Assembly: GCA_900470965.1 (NCBI GenBank)
Contig: UCCS01000045.1
Span: 91,791 to 138,951 of the forward strand
Reading direction: 5' to 3'
DNA from: Hyphomicrobiales bacterium
GTDB lineage: Bacteria > Pseudomonadota > Alphaproteobacteria > Rhizobiales > Rhizobiaceae
Length of the DNA: 47,161 nt
Shown: piece by piece, positions 7,534-16,302 of the stretch
Layout: each line of letters opens with the position of its first letter
Numbering within the stretch: position 1 is the stretch's first letter
Notes under the pieces: model-generated
Told to the model about the DNA's origin: nothing
Database searches by the model: none
Seen by the model: the letters and a program-made list of their open reading frames with translations, nothing else
Translations under genes and position numbers: made by a program

Positions 7534-9288
7534 ATGCGTATGCTTCTCGCCGCTTTCGCGGCCACCACGATTCTTGCCGGCGCCGCTCAGGCAGCTTCGG
7601 TCTATCCGCTTGATCGGGCTACGATTCTCGCTGGCTCGCCGTTCGACTTCAAGGTCGAGCTCAGCAAGCAGGTCAAGCCGGAAGACGTGAGGATCACGGT
7701 CAACGGCCAGGATTACAAAACTGTCCTCGGGGGCGAGGCACAGTTCGTCGAGCTGGAAAAGGGTAAGGAAGACAAGGCTCTCGGTTCCGCTCTCCTGCTG
7801 CGCGGCCTGAAGATTTCCGCTCCTGGCGCCTATAAGGTCGAGATCGCCGCCGGCGACGAGACGAAGTCCGTAACCTGGAACGTCTACGACACCGCGGCCC
7901 AGCCGAAGGCAAAGAACATCATCTTCCTGCTCGGCGACGGTCTTTCCGTCGCGCATCGCACGGCTGCCCGCATCATGTCCAAGGGCATGACGGAAGGTAA
8001 AGCGAATGGCCGCCTGAACATGGACGATCTCGAGCGCATGGCGTTCATCGGTACGTCGGCGACGAATGCCGTTGCAACGGACTCGGCCAACACCATGTCG
8101 GCTTACATGACGGGCCACAAGACGGCCGTCAACGCGATTGGCGTTTATGCAGACCGTACACCTGACTCGCTCGATGATCCGCGCGTTGAAACCTTCGCAG
8201 AGGCCGTTCGCCGCATGACGAAAAAGTCTGTCGGCATCGTTGCTACGGCTGAAGTCGAAGACGCCACGCCGGCTGCCGTCGTTTCCCATACCCGCAACCG
8301 CAGCGACAAGGCCGACATCGTCGGCATGTTGCTCGAAGTCAAGCCGGAAGTCCTCCTTGGCGGCGGCTCGGCCTATTTCCTCGGCAAAGAGGTCGCCGGT
8401 TCGAAGCGCAAGGACAATCAGGATTACATCAAGCTCTTCCAGGATGCCGGCTACAAGCTCGCGACCGACAAGAACGAGCTTGCGGCCAATGCATCGGCTG
8501 AAGGCAATCTTCTTGGTCTCTTCCATACCGGCAACATGGACGTCACGCTTGATCGTGAGTTCCTGAAGAAGGGCACCGTCGAAAAGTTCCCGAACCAGCC
8601 GGGTCTCGTCGACATGACCAAGGTCGCGCTCGACCGTCTGTCCAAGAATCCGGAAGGCTTCTTCCTCATGGTTGAAGGTTCCTCGATCGACAAGATGTCC
8701 CATCCGCTCGATTGGGATCGTGCCGTCGTCGATACCATCGAATTTGACAAGGCGGTCGGTGTGGCCCGCGAATTCCAGAAGGCTCATCCGGACACGTTGA
8801 TCGTCGTCACCGGTGACCACACTCACGGCGTTTCCATCATCGGTACCGTCGATGATGAGAAGCCAGGCACGGAAATGCGCGAAAAGGTCGGGACCTATGC
8901 CGAAGCCGGCTTCCCGAACTACAAGGACGAGAATGGCGACGGTTATCCCGATAAGATCGACGTCAGCCGTCGCCTGTTCCTGAGCGCCAACAACGGCCCT
9001 GACCATTACGAGACCTTCCGTCCGAAGCTCGAAGGCCCGTTCGTTCCGGCTATCCAGAACGAAAAGAAGGAATATGTCGCCAACGAACAGTACAAGGATG
9101 TTCCTGGCGCTGTCTTCGTTCAGGGCAATATTCCGAAGAGCGGCGACAGCGGTGTTCACGCCGTTGACGACGTCGTTCTGCAGTCGGCCGGTCCGGGTGC
9201 TGAAGGCTTCCATGGCTACATGGAACAGAGCGATGTCTACCGCGTGCTGGCAGACACTTTCGCTCTCGGCGCCAAGCAGACGAACTGA
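7534..9288 (+). CDS. Secreted alkaline phosphatase (PhoA superfamily)
   Basis: This 584-residue periplasmic enzyme hydrolyses phosphomonoesters to release phosphate. A signal peptide (MRMLLAAFAATTILAGAAQA) precedes a beta-rich N-terminal domain of about 100 residues. The catalytic domain starts at about 126 with NIIFLLGDGLS, where Asp135 is a metal ligand. The phosphoserine is Ser184 in ATDSANTMSAYMTGHK, and GDHTHG supplies further metal ligands near the C-terminus. The start is the ATG after a GGGGG ribosome-binding site; the open frame extends upstream but the signal peptide fixes the start. A Pho box lies in front. It is longer than E. coli PhoA (about 470) because of the extra N-terminal domain. 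PhoA-type enzymes need zinc and magnesium, which is relevant to the adjacent His-rich transporter. Confidence 0.93.
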   Translation: MRMLLAAFAATTILAGAAQAASVYPLDRATILAGSPFDFKVELSKQVKPEDVRITVNGQDYKTVLGGEAQFVELEKGKEDKALGSALLLRGLKISAPGAYKVEIAAGDETKSVTWNVYDTAAQPKAKNIIFLLGDGLSVAHRTAARIMSKGMTEGKANGRLNMDDLERMAFIGTSATNAVATDSANTMSAYMTGHKTAVNAIGVYADRTPDSLDDPRVETFAEAVRRMTKKSVGIVATAEVEDATPAAVVSHTRNRSDKADIVGMLLEVKPEVLLGGGSAYFLGKEVAGSKRKDNQDYIKLFQDAGYKLATDKNELAANASAEGNLLGLFHTGNMDVTLDREFLKKGTVEKFPNQPGLVDMTKVALDRLSKNPEGFFLMVEGSSIDKMSHPLDWDRAVVDTIEFDKAVGVAREFQKAHPDTLIVVTGDHTHGVSIIGTVDDEKPGTEMREKVGTYAEAGFPNYKDENGDGYPDKIDVSRRLFLSANNGPDHYETFRPKLEGPFVPAIQNEKKEYVANEQYKDVPGAVFVQGNIPKSGDSGVHAVDDVVLQSAGPGAEGFHGYMEQSDVYRVLADTFALGAKQTN

Positions 9289-9301
9289 TCCAAGTCGATC
9301 C

Positions 9302-9329
9302 GGCAAGGCCACTTGCTGGCCTTGCCTCT
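9302..9329 (+). terminator. Rho-independent terminator of the alkaline phosphatase gene
   Basis: A perfect 10-bp stem GGCAAGGCCA/TGGCCTTGCC with a 5-nt loop is followed by TCTTTC. It lies 13 bp past the stop codon. The U tract is weak. Confidence 0.65.
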
Positions 9330-9343
9330 TTCATCGATCATGA

Positions 9344-9366
9344 TCCCGGCCGCTAAGCGGCCGGGA
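9344..9366 (+). terminator. Second hairpin downstream of the alkaline phosphatase gene
   Basis: The perfect 10-bp stem TCCCGGCCGC/GCGGCCGGGA closes a 3-nt loop TAA and is followed by ATTTGG. It lies 17 bp after the first hairpin and just ahead of the next operon's ribosome-binding site. It could be a back-up terminator or a 5' structure of the ABC operon transcript. Confidence 0.45.
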
Positions 9367-9387
9367 ATTTGGTTCCTGGAGATCGCC

Positions 9388-9849
9388 ATGGAAAAATTCT
9401 CTTCGCTGCAGCTCAGCAGACGCCAGCTGATCAGTGCTGCCGTCACGCTTCCCTTCGTCGGTTCCCTTGCTCGCGCTGCCGATTCTTCGCTCACTTTCGA
9501 CGAGCTCTACGGCAAGTTCGGTGTGCTGGGGCTCGAATTCTCCGACAAGGTGAAAACGCTTGCCGGCAAGGACATCAGCATGAAGGGCTTCATGGCTCCG
9601 CCGCTGAAGGCAGAGGCACAATTCTTCGTGCTGACCGAAGTGCCGATGTCGCTCTGCCCGTTCTGTTCGTCGGATGCGGATTGGCCGGACAATATCGTCG
9701 TCGTTTATCTTGGCGAGAAGCAGACCTTCGTGCAGCCGAGCCAGACGATCGAGGTGCGTGGTATGCTGGAGTATGGATCCTGGCAGGATCCCGAGACTGG
9801 TTTCGTCAGCCTGCTGCGCATCCGCCAGGCCGAATATTTCACTGTCTGA
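9388..9849 (+). CDS. Tat-exported CPFC-motif protein of the ABC transporter operon (DUF3299-like)
   Basis: This 153-residue protein starts with a twin-arginine signal, SRRQLISAA at 10-18, followed by a hydrophobic stretch and a cleavage site near LARAAD (28-32). The mature part is a small beta-rich domain with the conspicuous pair Cys90 and Cys93 in MSLCPFCSSDADWPD. It resembles the DUF3299-type proteins found beside MacB/FtsX-like ABC transporters in other proteobacteria, but I am not certain of the family. The CxxC pair could bind a metal or be a redox pair; export by Tat suggests folding, perhaps with a cofactor, before export. A GGAG ribosome-binding site precedes the ATG. The ABC ATPase gene starts 6 bp after the stop, so the three genes form one operon. 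Confidence 0.7.
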   Translation: MEKFSSLQLSRRQLISAAVTLPFVGSLARAADSSLTFDELYGKFGVLGLEFSDKVKTLAGKDISMKGFMAPPLKAEAQFFVLTEVPMSLCPFCSSDADWPDNIVVVYLGEKQTFVQPSQTIEVRGMLEYGSWQDPETGFVSLLRIRQAEYFTV

Positions 9850-9855
9850 GCATCG

Positions 9856-10545
9856 ATGCTGGCTCTCGATATTGAACATCTCGCCGTGACCTTTCCCGGC
9901 TTATCGGCGCCTGCGCTCGCGATCGATCATTTGTCGATTGCCGCCGGCAGCCGTATCGCAGTGACGGGCGGCTCGGGTTCCGGTAAAAGTACCTTCGTCA
10001 ATGTCATCACCGGACTAGAGCGGGTTCGTGAAGGCCGCATCCGCTGGAAAGGCGAGGACATCGCCGCGCTCTCCGAAAGTCGCCGTGACCGCTTCCGGGC
10101 CGCCAATATCGGATTGATCATGCAGGAGTTTCACCTTTTTCCCGGCCTGTCTGCTGTCGAAAACGTATTATTGCCTGCGCGTCTTGCGCGTGCCGCCACG
10201 TCAGTAATAGTCGAGCGCGCCCACGATCTCCTTGACATCGTCGGCCTTGAACGCGCCGGGCAGAAGATTGAGACCATGTCGCGCGGCGAAATGCAGCGTG
10301 TGGCGATTGCCCGGGCGCTCCTGCGCAAGCCCGGCGTTATCGTCGCCGACGAGCCGACCGCCAGCCTCGATGCGGAAAGCGGTGATGCCGTCGGTGATCT
10401 GCTGCTCGATCTTGCCATAGCCGAAGGCAGTACTCTGATCGTGGTGTCGCACGATTCCCGCCTTGCCAGCCGTCTCGATCGCCGCCTGACATTCCGCTCC
10501 GGCCGTATCATAGACGATTCCGATATTAAGGGAGCGGCCGCATGA
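9856..10545 (+). CDS. ABC transporter ATP-binding protein (LolD/MacB-type)
   Basis: This 229-residue ATPase powers the FtsX-type permease encoded next. Walker A is GGSGSGKST at 38-46, the Q-loop is Gln90 in IMQEFHLFPGL, the signature is MSRGEMQRVAIARAL from 141, and Walker B with the catalytic Glu166 is VIVADEP at 161-167. The H-loop is VVSHDSR. The signature starts MSRGE rather than LSGGQ, a variation at usually conserved positions. The family includes LolD, MacB and FtsE ATPases that act by mechanotransmission rather than by moving substrate across the inner membrane. Six bases separate it from the upstream CPFC gene, and its TGA overlaps the permease ATG by four bases. Confidence 0.93.
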   Translation: MLALDIEHLAVTFPGLSAPALAIDHLSIAAGSRIAVTGGSGSGKSTFVNVITGLERVREGRIRWKGEDIAALSESRRDRFRAANIGLIMQEFHLFPGLSAVENVLLPARLARAATSVIVERAHDLLDIVGLERAGQKIETMSRGEMQRVAIARALLRKPGVIVADEPTASLDAESGDAVGDLLLDLAIAEGSTLIVVSHDSRLASRLDRRLTFRSGRIIDDSDIKGAAA

Positions 10546-11825
10546 TCCGCTTCATCCTCGCCGATCTGCGCCGCCTGTGGGCCGGTTCCCTTGTTGTCGT
10601 GCTGCTGGTGGCGCTTGCCACCGCGCTCGGCGTTTCCGTCATCCTGCAGGAGCGTGCCTTACGTCTTGGCAGCGCCCGTGCGGCCGACAAGTTCGATCTC
10701 GTTATCGGCGCGGGCGGCAGCGAAACCCAGCTCGTGCTATCGTCGATCTTTCTGCAGCCGTCTGCGCTGCCGCTGATGTCCGGCGACGTTCTGGCCAAGC
10801 TTGCCGCCGATCCGCGCGTTGAATGGGCTGCCCCCGTCGGCTTCGGCGATTCCTTCTCGGGCTATCCGATTGTCGGCACGACGAGGGCGTTGACGGAAAC
10901 GATGTCCGGCGGCTTTTCCGAAGGCCAGGTTTTCGCCAGTGAGGGTGAGGCTGTCATCGGCTCGAACGTCGACCTTGCCATCGGCGGCGAGATCAAGCCG
11001 ATGCACGGCACGATCGAAACCGGCGGCCACACCCATACGGAGCTCGCCTATCGTGTGACGGGGCGCCTGCAGCCGACAGGCACAGCCTGGGACCGCGCTA
11101 TCCTCGTTCCGATCCAGGCCGTCTGGCATATCCATGGACTGGAAGCGGGCGAAGAGCATGAGCATGACCACGCCGGGGAGGCGGATCATCATGAGGAAGG
11201 CGTACACGCGGAAGGTGCCCATGAGGATGCCGACCATCATGCGGAGCCTGATCCCCATGCCGGCCTGAACGAGAGCTGGACCGCGGAAACGCCCGGTCTT
11301 CCGGCCATCCTCGTCAAGCCGAAGACAGTTGCCAATGCCTACAAGCTGCGGCAGGACTATCGCAACGGCACGACGATTGCCGTCTTTCCGGGCGAGGTGC
11401 TGACCAATCTCTATGCCACGCTCGGTGATGCCAAGCAGATTCTCGTTGCTGTCGCCTCCGGCGCGCAGGTGCTCGTCGCCGCCTCGCTGATCCTCGTGAC
11501 TGTCATCCATATCGGCCAGCGTCGGCGGCAGATTGGCGCGCTACGCGCCTTCGGTGCTCCCCGCGGCGCGATCTTCGGGATTGTCTGGCTGGAATTCTTT
11601 GTCCTCGTCGCCATTGGAGTCGGGCTCGGCTTTACACTCGGCTATGGCGCAGCACTCATTCTTTCCGGCTTCTTCTCGCAAAGCAGCGGCGTCAACCTGC
11701 CCGTCAGCTTCGCACGCGACGACGGAACGCTTGCGGTGATCCTTCTCGCCTTCGCCGCTGTCCTCGCCGCCTTGCCGGCGGTGCTCGCCTACCGGCAGTC
11801 CCCGGCCCAGGCTTTGCGAGGGTGA
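10542..11825 (+). CDS. FtsX/MacB-type ABC permease with a histidine-rich loop
   Basis: This 427-residue protein has one N-terminal transmembrane helix (about 15-36), a large extracytoplasmic domain, and three C-terminal helices in an FtsX domain (about 305-420), the fold of LolCE/MacB permeases. The extracytoplasmic domain contains an insertion at 204-239 with 10 His among 36 residues and 14 Asp/Glu, including DHH, HEHDH and AHEDADHH patches. Such sequences bind Zn2+, Ni2+ or similar ions. His-rich proteins accompany comparable ABC systems in Vibrio and Pseudomonas zinc loci; here the stretch is built into the permease itself. This points to metal sensing or handling, but no substrate can be proved from sequence. 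The start overlaps the ATPase stop (ATGA). Confidence 0.88.
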   Translation: MIRFILADLRRLWAGSLVVVLLVALATALGVSVILQERALRLGSARAADKFDLVIGAGGSETQLVLSSIFLQPSALPLMSGDVLAKLAADPRVEWAAPVGFGDSFSGYPIVGTTRALTETMSGGFSEGQVFASEGEAVIGSNVDLAIGGEIKPMHGTIETGGHTHTELAYRVTGRLQPTGTAWDRAILVPIQAVWHIHGLEAGEEHEHDHAGEADHHEEGVHAEGAHEDADHHAEPDPHAGLNESWTAETPGLPAILVKPKTVANAYKLRQDYRNGTTIAVFPGEVLTNLYATLGDAKQILVAVASGAQVLVAASLILVTVIHIGQRRRQIGALRAFGAPRGAIFGIVWLEFFVLVAIGVGLGFTLGYGAALILSGFFSQSSGVNLPVSFARDDGTLAVILLAFAAVLAALPAVLAYRQSPAQALRG

Positions 11826-12029
11826 CGATTGCGGCGCGCCTGTTCCGCCACGGCAAGAGCCATGCTGCAGCAATCCATGCAAAAAATTAGACTAAAGTCA
11901 TAATCCCAAAGCATCCCTCTTTCTGACTCGTCTTTTCTGTCAAACTCTCGTCAGGCGTGTCGCGGCCAGGGGTATGCTTTGAGGAGAGTAGGCCGCGACC
12001 GTTGCTCATCACTCTGTGGAGGACAGACA

Positions 12030-13916
12030 ATGGCAAATGTCGCAAGCGTCGACGGTGCGAAAGCCGGTCCGATGACGGGCGAGGAGAAGAAGGTCATCTT
12101 CGCCTCGTCGCTCGGCACGGTTTTCGAATGGTATGATTTCTATCTTTACGGTTCGCTCGCCACCTATATCGGCGCGACCTATTTCACCCAGTATCCGGAA
12201 GCGACGCGTAACATCTTCACGCTGCTCGCCTTCGCTGCGGGCTTCCTGGTGCGTCCGTTCGGCGCATTGGTCTTCGGCCGCCTCGGCGATCTCGTCGGCC
12301 GCAAATACACCTTCCTGGTGACCATTCTCATCATGGGCTTCTCGACCTTCCTGGTCGGCATCCTGCCGGGTGCTGCCTCCATCGGCATTGCCGCTCCGAT
12401 CATCCTGATCGGCCTGCGCCTGCTACAGGGCCTGGCGCTCGGCGGCGAATATGGCGGTGCGGCCACTTACGTTGCCGAACACGCGCCGAACGGTCGCCGC
12501 GGCTATTTTACGTCCTGGATCCAGACGACGGCAACGCTCGGTCTCTTCCTGTCGCTGATCGTCATCGTCACGGTCCAGTCGATCATGGGCCCGACCGCCT
12601 TTGCCGCCTGGGGCTGGCGCATTCCGTTCCTTGTCTCGGTTGTCCTGCTCGGTATCTCCGTCTGGATCCGGTTGAAGATGAACGAGTCGCCCGCCTTTCA
12701 GCGCATGAAGGCGGAAGGCAAGGGATCGAAGGCACCGCTGACGGAAGCATTCGGCCAGTGGAAGAATGCCAAGATCGCGCTGATCGCGCTTTTCGGCGCT
12801 ACCATGGGCCAGGCGGTCATCTGGTACGGCGGTCAATTCTACGCCCTGTTCTTCCTGCAGAACGTGCTGAAGGTCGATCTGCAGTCGGCCAACATTATGG
12901 TCGCGATTGCCCTCTTCCTCGCTACGCCATTCTTCGTCATCTTCGGCGGACTGTCGGACAGGATCGGCCGCAAGCCGATCATCATGGCGGGGTTACTCAT
13001 CGCAGCGGTCACCTATTTCCCGCTGTTCAAGGCGATGACTTATATGGCAAATCCAGCCCTCTATGAGGCGCAGGCGACGATCCGGGCAACGGTGACGGTG
13101 GATCCGGCGGATTGCAAATTCCAGTTCAATCCGACCGGTACCTCCAAGTTCACCAGTTCCTGCGATATCGCAACGGCGTTCCTGACCAAGAACTCGGTGC
13201 CTTATGACGTGGTGCCGGGTCCGGCCGGCCAGCCGGCGACCGTGAAGGTCGGTGACGACACGATCACCGGTTACGACGCCGTCGCAGCCGGTGCCGATGC
13301 CGCCAAGACCAATGCTGCCTTCGAAAAGGGCGTCAATCTTGCCCTTCATGATGCTGGCTATCCGCTGAAGCGCGGTGCTGCCAAGGTGGCTGATGCCAAG
13401 CTCGATGCCTTCATCGCCGCCAATCCGGAACTCACCCTCAATGCCGATGCGATACGCGCCGGCCAGAAGGAAACGCTGCCGGCCGACAAACTCGTTGCCG
13501 GCAAGCTGCTGACGGCGGATGAAGCGAAAAGTGTCACCGACATGGCCGTCTACACGATCCCTGGCGGTGGTACGTTCGCGATGGTGGCTGATCCTGCTCG
13601 CGTCAACTGGATCGGCACGATCGCCGTCCTGTTCGTGCTCGTACTTTACGTGACGATGGTCTACGGCCCGATCGCGGCGCTGCTGGTCGAGCTCTTTCCG
13701 ACCCGCATCCGCTATACCGGCATGTCGCTGCCCTATCATATCGGCAACGGCTGGTTCGGCGGTCTGCTGCCTGCTACGGCCTTTGCGATGAGTGCAGCCG
13801 CCGGCAACATCTATTACGGCCTCTGGTATCCGATCGTGTTCGCATCGATCACGCTGGTCATCGGCCTGCTGTTCCTGCCGGAAACCAAGAACCGGGATAT
13901 TCACGCGCTGGATTAA
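12030..13916 (+). CDS. MFS transporter, metabolite:H+ symporter (MHS) family, with a large periplasmic insertion
   Basis: This 628-residue inner-membrane transporter starts at an ATG preceded by GGAGG. The N-terminal half has SLGTVFEWYDFYLYG in TM1 and GRLGDLVGRK in the 2-3 loop, hallmarks of the MHS group (KgtP, ShiA, ProP relatives). The repeat motif SDRIGRKPI lies in the 8-9 loop. After TM9 comes an insertion of about 188 residues (339-526), then TM10-12 and a LPETKNRDI tail. MHS proteins are usually 430-550 residues. By topology the insertion faces the periplasm and it contains two cysteines 16 residues apart. The substrate is probably a carboxylate, betaine or similar metabolite but cannot be assigned. 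It is a single-gene unit with its own terminator. Confidence 0.88.
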   Translation: MANVASVDGAKAGPMTGEEKKVIFASSLGTVFEWYDFYLYGSLATYIGATYFTQYPEATRNIFTLLAFAAGFLVRPFGALVFGRLGDLVGRKYTFLVTILIMGFSTFLVGILPGAASIGIAAPIILIGLRLLQGLALGGEYGGAATYVAEHAPNGRRGYFTSWIQTTATLGLFLSLIVIVTVQSIMGPTAFAAWGWRIPFLVSVVLLGISVWIRLKMNESPAFQRMKAEGKGSKAPLTEAFGQWKNAKIALIALFGATMGQAVIWYGGQFYALFFLQNVLKVDLQSANIMVAIALFLATPFFVIFGGLSDRIGRKPIIMAGLLIAAVTYFPLFKAMTYMANPALYEAQATIRATVTVDPADCKFQFNPTGTSKFTSSCDIATAFLTKNSVPYDVVPGPAGQPATVKVGDDTITGYDAVAAGADAAKTNAAFEKGVNLALHDAGYPLKRGAAKVADAKLDAFIAANPELTLNADAIRAGQKETLPADKLVAGKLLTADEAKSVTDMAVYTIPGGGTFAMVADPARVNWIGTIAVLFVLVLYVTMVYGPIAALLVELFPTRIRYTGMSLPYHIGNGWFGGLLPATAFAMSAAAGNIYYGLWYPIVFASITLVIGLLFLPETKNRDIHALD

Positions 13917-13943
13917 GGTACGGCGGATATCCCGAAAACAAAG

Positions 13944-13971
13944 CCCGGCGCTCGAAAGGCGCCGGGTTTTT
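13944..13971 (+). terminator. Rho-independent terminator of the MFS gene
   Basis: The perfect stem CCCGGCGC/GCGCCGGG with loop TCGAAAG is followed by TTTTT. It lies 27 bp past the stop. The opposite strand reads TTTGTTTTC after the stem, so it may also serve the convergent PAP2 gene. Confidence 0.85.
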
Positions 13972-13986
13972 CATGCGTTATTTCTC

Positions 13987-14721
13987 TCATGCGTTCGGGA
14001 AGTATCGCTTGGACATCGGCCAGCCATCCGGCGCAAGTTTGAAAAGCAGGCCGTAGCGCGCATAGACGATTGCCGTCAGCAGCGAGAACCAGGCGCCGAA
14101 GGCAAGGCCGGCAATGACATCGCTTGGATAGTGCGCGCCGACCATGACACGCGTCATGCCGAGCCAGATGGCACCGGCGATGAAGGGCACCCGGTAACGC
14201 GGGAAGAGCAGGGCGAAGGCGGCAAAGAAGGCACCCACCGTGGTCGAATGGCCTGACGGGAAACTTTCCAGCGCTGCATGGCCGGAGAAGGGTGTGAAGG
14301 AAAGCACCCCGAGGTCCTGGAAATGTTCGGGGCGCGCGCGGCCGATCGTGCGTTTCAGAAGGTTTGCGAGCAGGCCGGAAAAGACGACGGTCGTAAACAG
14401 GTAGGCGCCGATCCAGCTCACATAGAGTGCCTGGGCCCTTGCTTTTGCACTGTTCAAAAGCTTGTAGCCGGCTCTGCCGTGGAAAAAGAGCAGGACGCTG
14501 GTGAGGATCAGCCAGGCGGAATTGCCGAAATCGGTCAACATCTCGCCGAAGCGCTGAATGGACTCCGGCAGATGGCCAGCACCGATCGGCGCATCGAAAA
14601 TCAGCATGGAAAGGATGACGGCGTTCAGCGTAATGAAAAGGCATGCGCGCCACCGCAATGGTGGCATGACGCATCTATTTCTGCGCCAGCGCCTGTCCAA
14701 GGAGACTAGAAGTTCCCGCAT
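13987..14721 (-). CDS. PAP2-family membrane phosphatase
   Basis: This 244-residue integral membrane protein with about six hydrophobic helices has all three acid-phosphatase motifs: KRTIGRARP (123-131), PSGH (155-158) and the R191...H197...D201 motif in TRVMVGAHYPSD. The family removes phosphate from lipid phosphates such as undecaprenyl pyrophosphate, phosphatidylglycerol phosphate or lipid A, with the active site on the periplasmic face. Which substrate applies here is not evident; rhizobial lipid A phosphatases such as LpxE belong to the same superfamily. It stands alone, convergent with the MFS gene and on the same strand as the more distant leuB. Confidence 0.88.
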   Translation of the reverse strand: MRELLVSLDRRWRRNRCVMPPLRWRACLFITLNAVILSMLIFDAPIGAGHLPESIQRFGEMLTDFGNSAWLILTSVLLFFHGRAGYKLLNSAKARAQALYVSWIGAYLFTTVVFSGLLANLLKRTIGRARPEHFQDLGVLSFTPFSGHAALESFPSGHSTTVGAFFAAFALLFPRYRVPFIAGAIWLGMTRVMVGAHYPSDVIAGLAFGAWFSLLTAIVYARYGLLFKLAPDGWPMSKRYFPNA

Positions 14722-14953
14722 TCCGACTATCCGTATAACCCTCGGGTATGAGATAGGCGGTAAAAATGCACAGGATTACGACAGAGGGCAGGACTCCAGA
14801 GATAATTCTAATCAATTTTGGTAATGGCCCAATTCGTACCCTGAAGATTAGGCGGAGGCGAGTGAGCGTGATAGCGATGGCAAATGCGACCCGTGCGCTG
14901 AATGCCAGACCCTACCGTGACATCATTCATAGGAGCGGGGACGCTGGCTTCAA

Positions 14954-14985
14954 CAAAAAAGCCCTCCGCATGAGGTGCGAAGGGC
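14954..14985 (-). terminator. Rho-independent terminator of leuB
   Basis: The stem GCCCTCCGCA/TGCGAAGGGC (14961-14970 with 14976-14985) has one mismatch and a 5-nt loop. A run of six Ts follows on the minus strand. It begins 24 bp past the leuB stop. Confidence 0.75.
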
Positions 14986-15008
14986 CGAAAAGCGTTTCAC
15001 GTGAAATA

Positions 15009-16121
15009 TCAGGCAGAAAGGGCCTTGAACTCGTCGAGGATCGCGTCGCCCATCTCGACGGTGCCGACCTGGCGGCTGCCTGGTGCCATGATGTCGCCAG
15101 TGCGGATGCCCTTGTCGAGCACGTTGGCGATCGCCTTTTCGAGGTTGTCTGCTTCCTTGACCAGATTGAAGGAGTAGCGAAGGCACATGGCGAAGGAGGC
15201 AATCATGGCGATCGGATTGGCGATGCCCTTGCCTGCGATATCGGGTGCTGAGCCGTGAACCGGCTCATAGAGCGCCTTGCGCTTGCCGGTCTTTCCGTCA
15301 GGTGCTCCGAGCGAGGCCGACGGCAGCATGCCGAGAGAGCCGGTCAGCATGGCGGCAACGTCCGAGAGCATGTCGCCGAAGAGGTTGTCGGTGACGATGA
15401 CGTCGAACTGTTTCGGCTGGCGCACGAGCTGCATGCCACCGGCATCGGCCAGCATATGCTCGAGCTGTACGTCTGAATATTTCGCCTTGTGCGTCTCGGT
15501 CACGACCTGGTTCCAGAGCACGCCAGATTTCATGACGTTGCGCTTTTCCATGGAGCAGACGCGGTTGTTGCGGGTGCGGGCCATTTCAAAGGCGACACCG
15601 GCAATGCGCTCGATCTCGTAGGTGTCGTAAACCTGCGTATCGATGCCGCGCTTCTGGCCATTGCCGAGATCGATGATTTCTTTCGGCTCGCCGAAATAAA
15701 CACCGCCCGTCAGTTCGCGAATGATGAGGATGTCGAGACCCTCGACCAGTTCCGGCTTCAGCGAGGAAGCGGAGGCGAGTGCGGGATAGCAGATCGCCGG
15801 ACGCAGATTGGCGAAAAGTTCCAGATCCTTGCGCAGGCGCAGTAGGCCGGCTTCCGGGCGTACTTCATAGGGAACGCTATCCCACTTCGGGCCGCCGACG
15901 GCGCCGAAGAGCACAGCGTCGGCTGCTAGCGCCTTCTTCATGTCGTCTTCGGAGATCGCTGCGCCATGCGCATCATAGGCGCAGCCGCCAACGAGGCCCT
16001 CGTCGGTGACAAAACCGGCATTCATCGCCTCATTCATGTAAGCGATGATCTTGCGGACTTCACCCATGGCTTCGGGGCCGATACCGTCACCCGGCAGCAG
16101 GAAAAGATTGCGCACTGTCAT
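15009..16121 (-). CDS. leuB: 3-Isopropylmalate dehydrogenase
   Basis: The 370-residue enzyme oxidatively decarboxylates 3-isopropylmalate with NAD+, the third leucine-specific step. The N-terminus [13 protein letters not shown], the segment [16 protein letters not shown], the catalytic ELTGGVYFG (Tyr), and the metal site [12 protein letters not shown] are all present. The C-terminal NAD-binding segment [18 protein letters not shown] completes the family pattern. It is close to leuD on the same strand, separated by a serine/threonine dehydratase gene on the opposite strand, so the two leucine genes are probably separate transcripts. Confidence 0.97.
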   Translation of the reverse strand: MTVRNLFLLPGDGIGPEAMGEVRKIIAYMNEAMNAGFVTDEGLVGGCAYDAHGAAISEDDMKKALAADAVLFGAVGGPKWDSVPYEVRPEAGLLRLRKDLELFANLRPAICYPALASASSLKPELVEGLDILIIRELTGGVYFGEPKEIIDLGNGQKRGIDTQVYDTYEIERIAGVAFEMARTRNNRVCSMEKRNVMKSGVLWNQVVTETHKAKYSDVQLEHMLADAGGMQLVRQPKQFDVIVTDNLFGDMLSDVAAMLTGSLGMLPSASLGAPDGKTGKRKALYEPVHGSAPDIAGKGIANPIAMIASFAMCLRYSFNLVKEADNLEKAIANVLDKGIRTGDIMAPGSRQVGTVEMGDAILDEFKALSA

Positions 16122-16302
16122 GAAACCCTCCGCGGAAAAACAAGCTGCGGCTTCTTAGACCCCGGAAATGGGCATTTCAAGCGAGAGAAGGGGTGAATCG
16201 GTACGCTTGCCTCCGCGTCATGTGATGTCTGACAAGGTTGCTCCCGTGCCTGCAAACGAGCTAGAACGACAGGCCTGCCTTTCTTTCCCTGGATATTCTC
16301 CC

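Noticed and set aside
7405..9312. A 635-codon open frame antisense to the alkaline phosphatase gene
   Set aside because: It mirrors a gene with strong motifs and a signal peptide; the antisense frame is open because of high GC in third positions and shows no family, start signal or motif.
9329..9388. Possible Zur box before the CPFC gene
   Set aside because: Only the hairpin at 9344-9366 is present, and it does not resemble an AT-rich Zur dyad.
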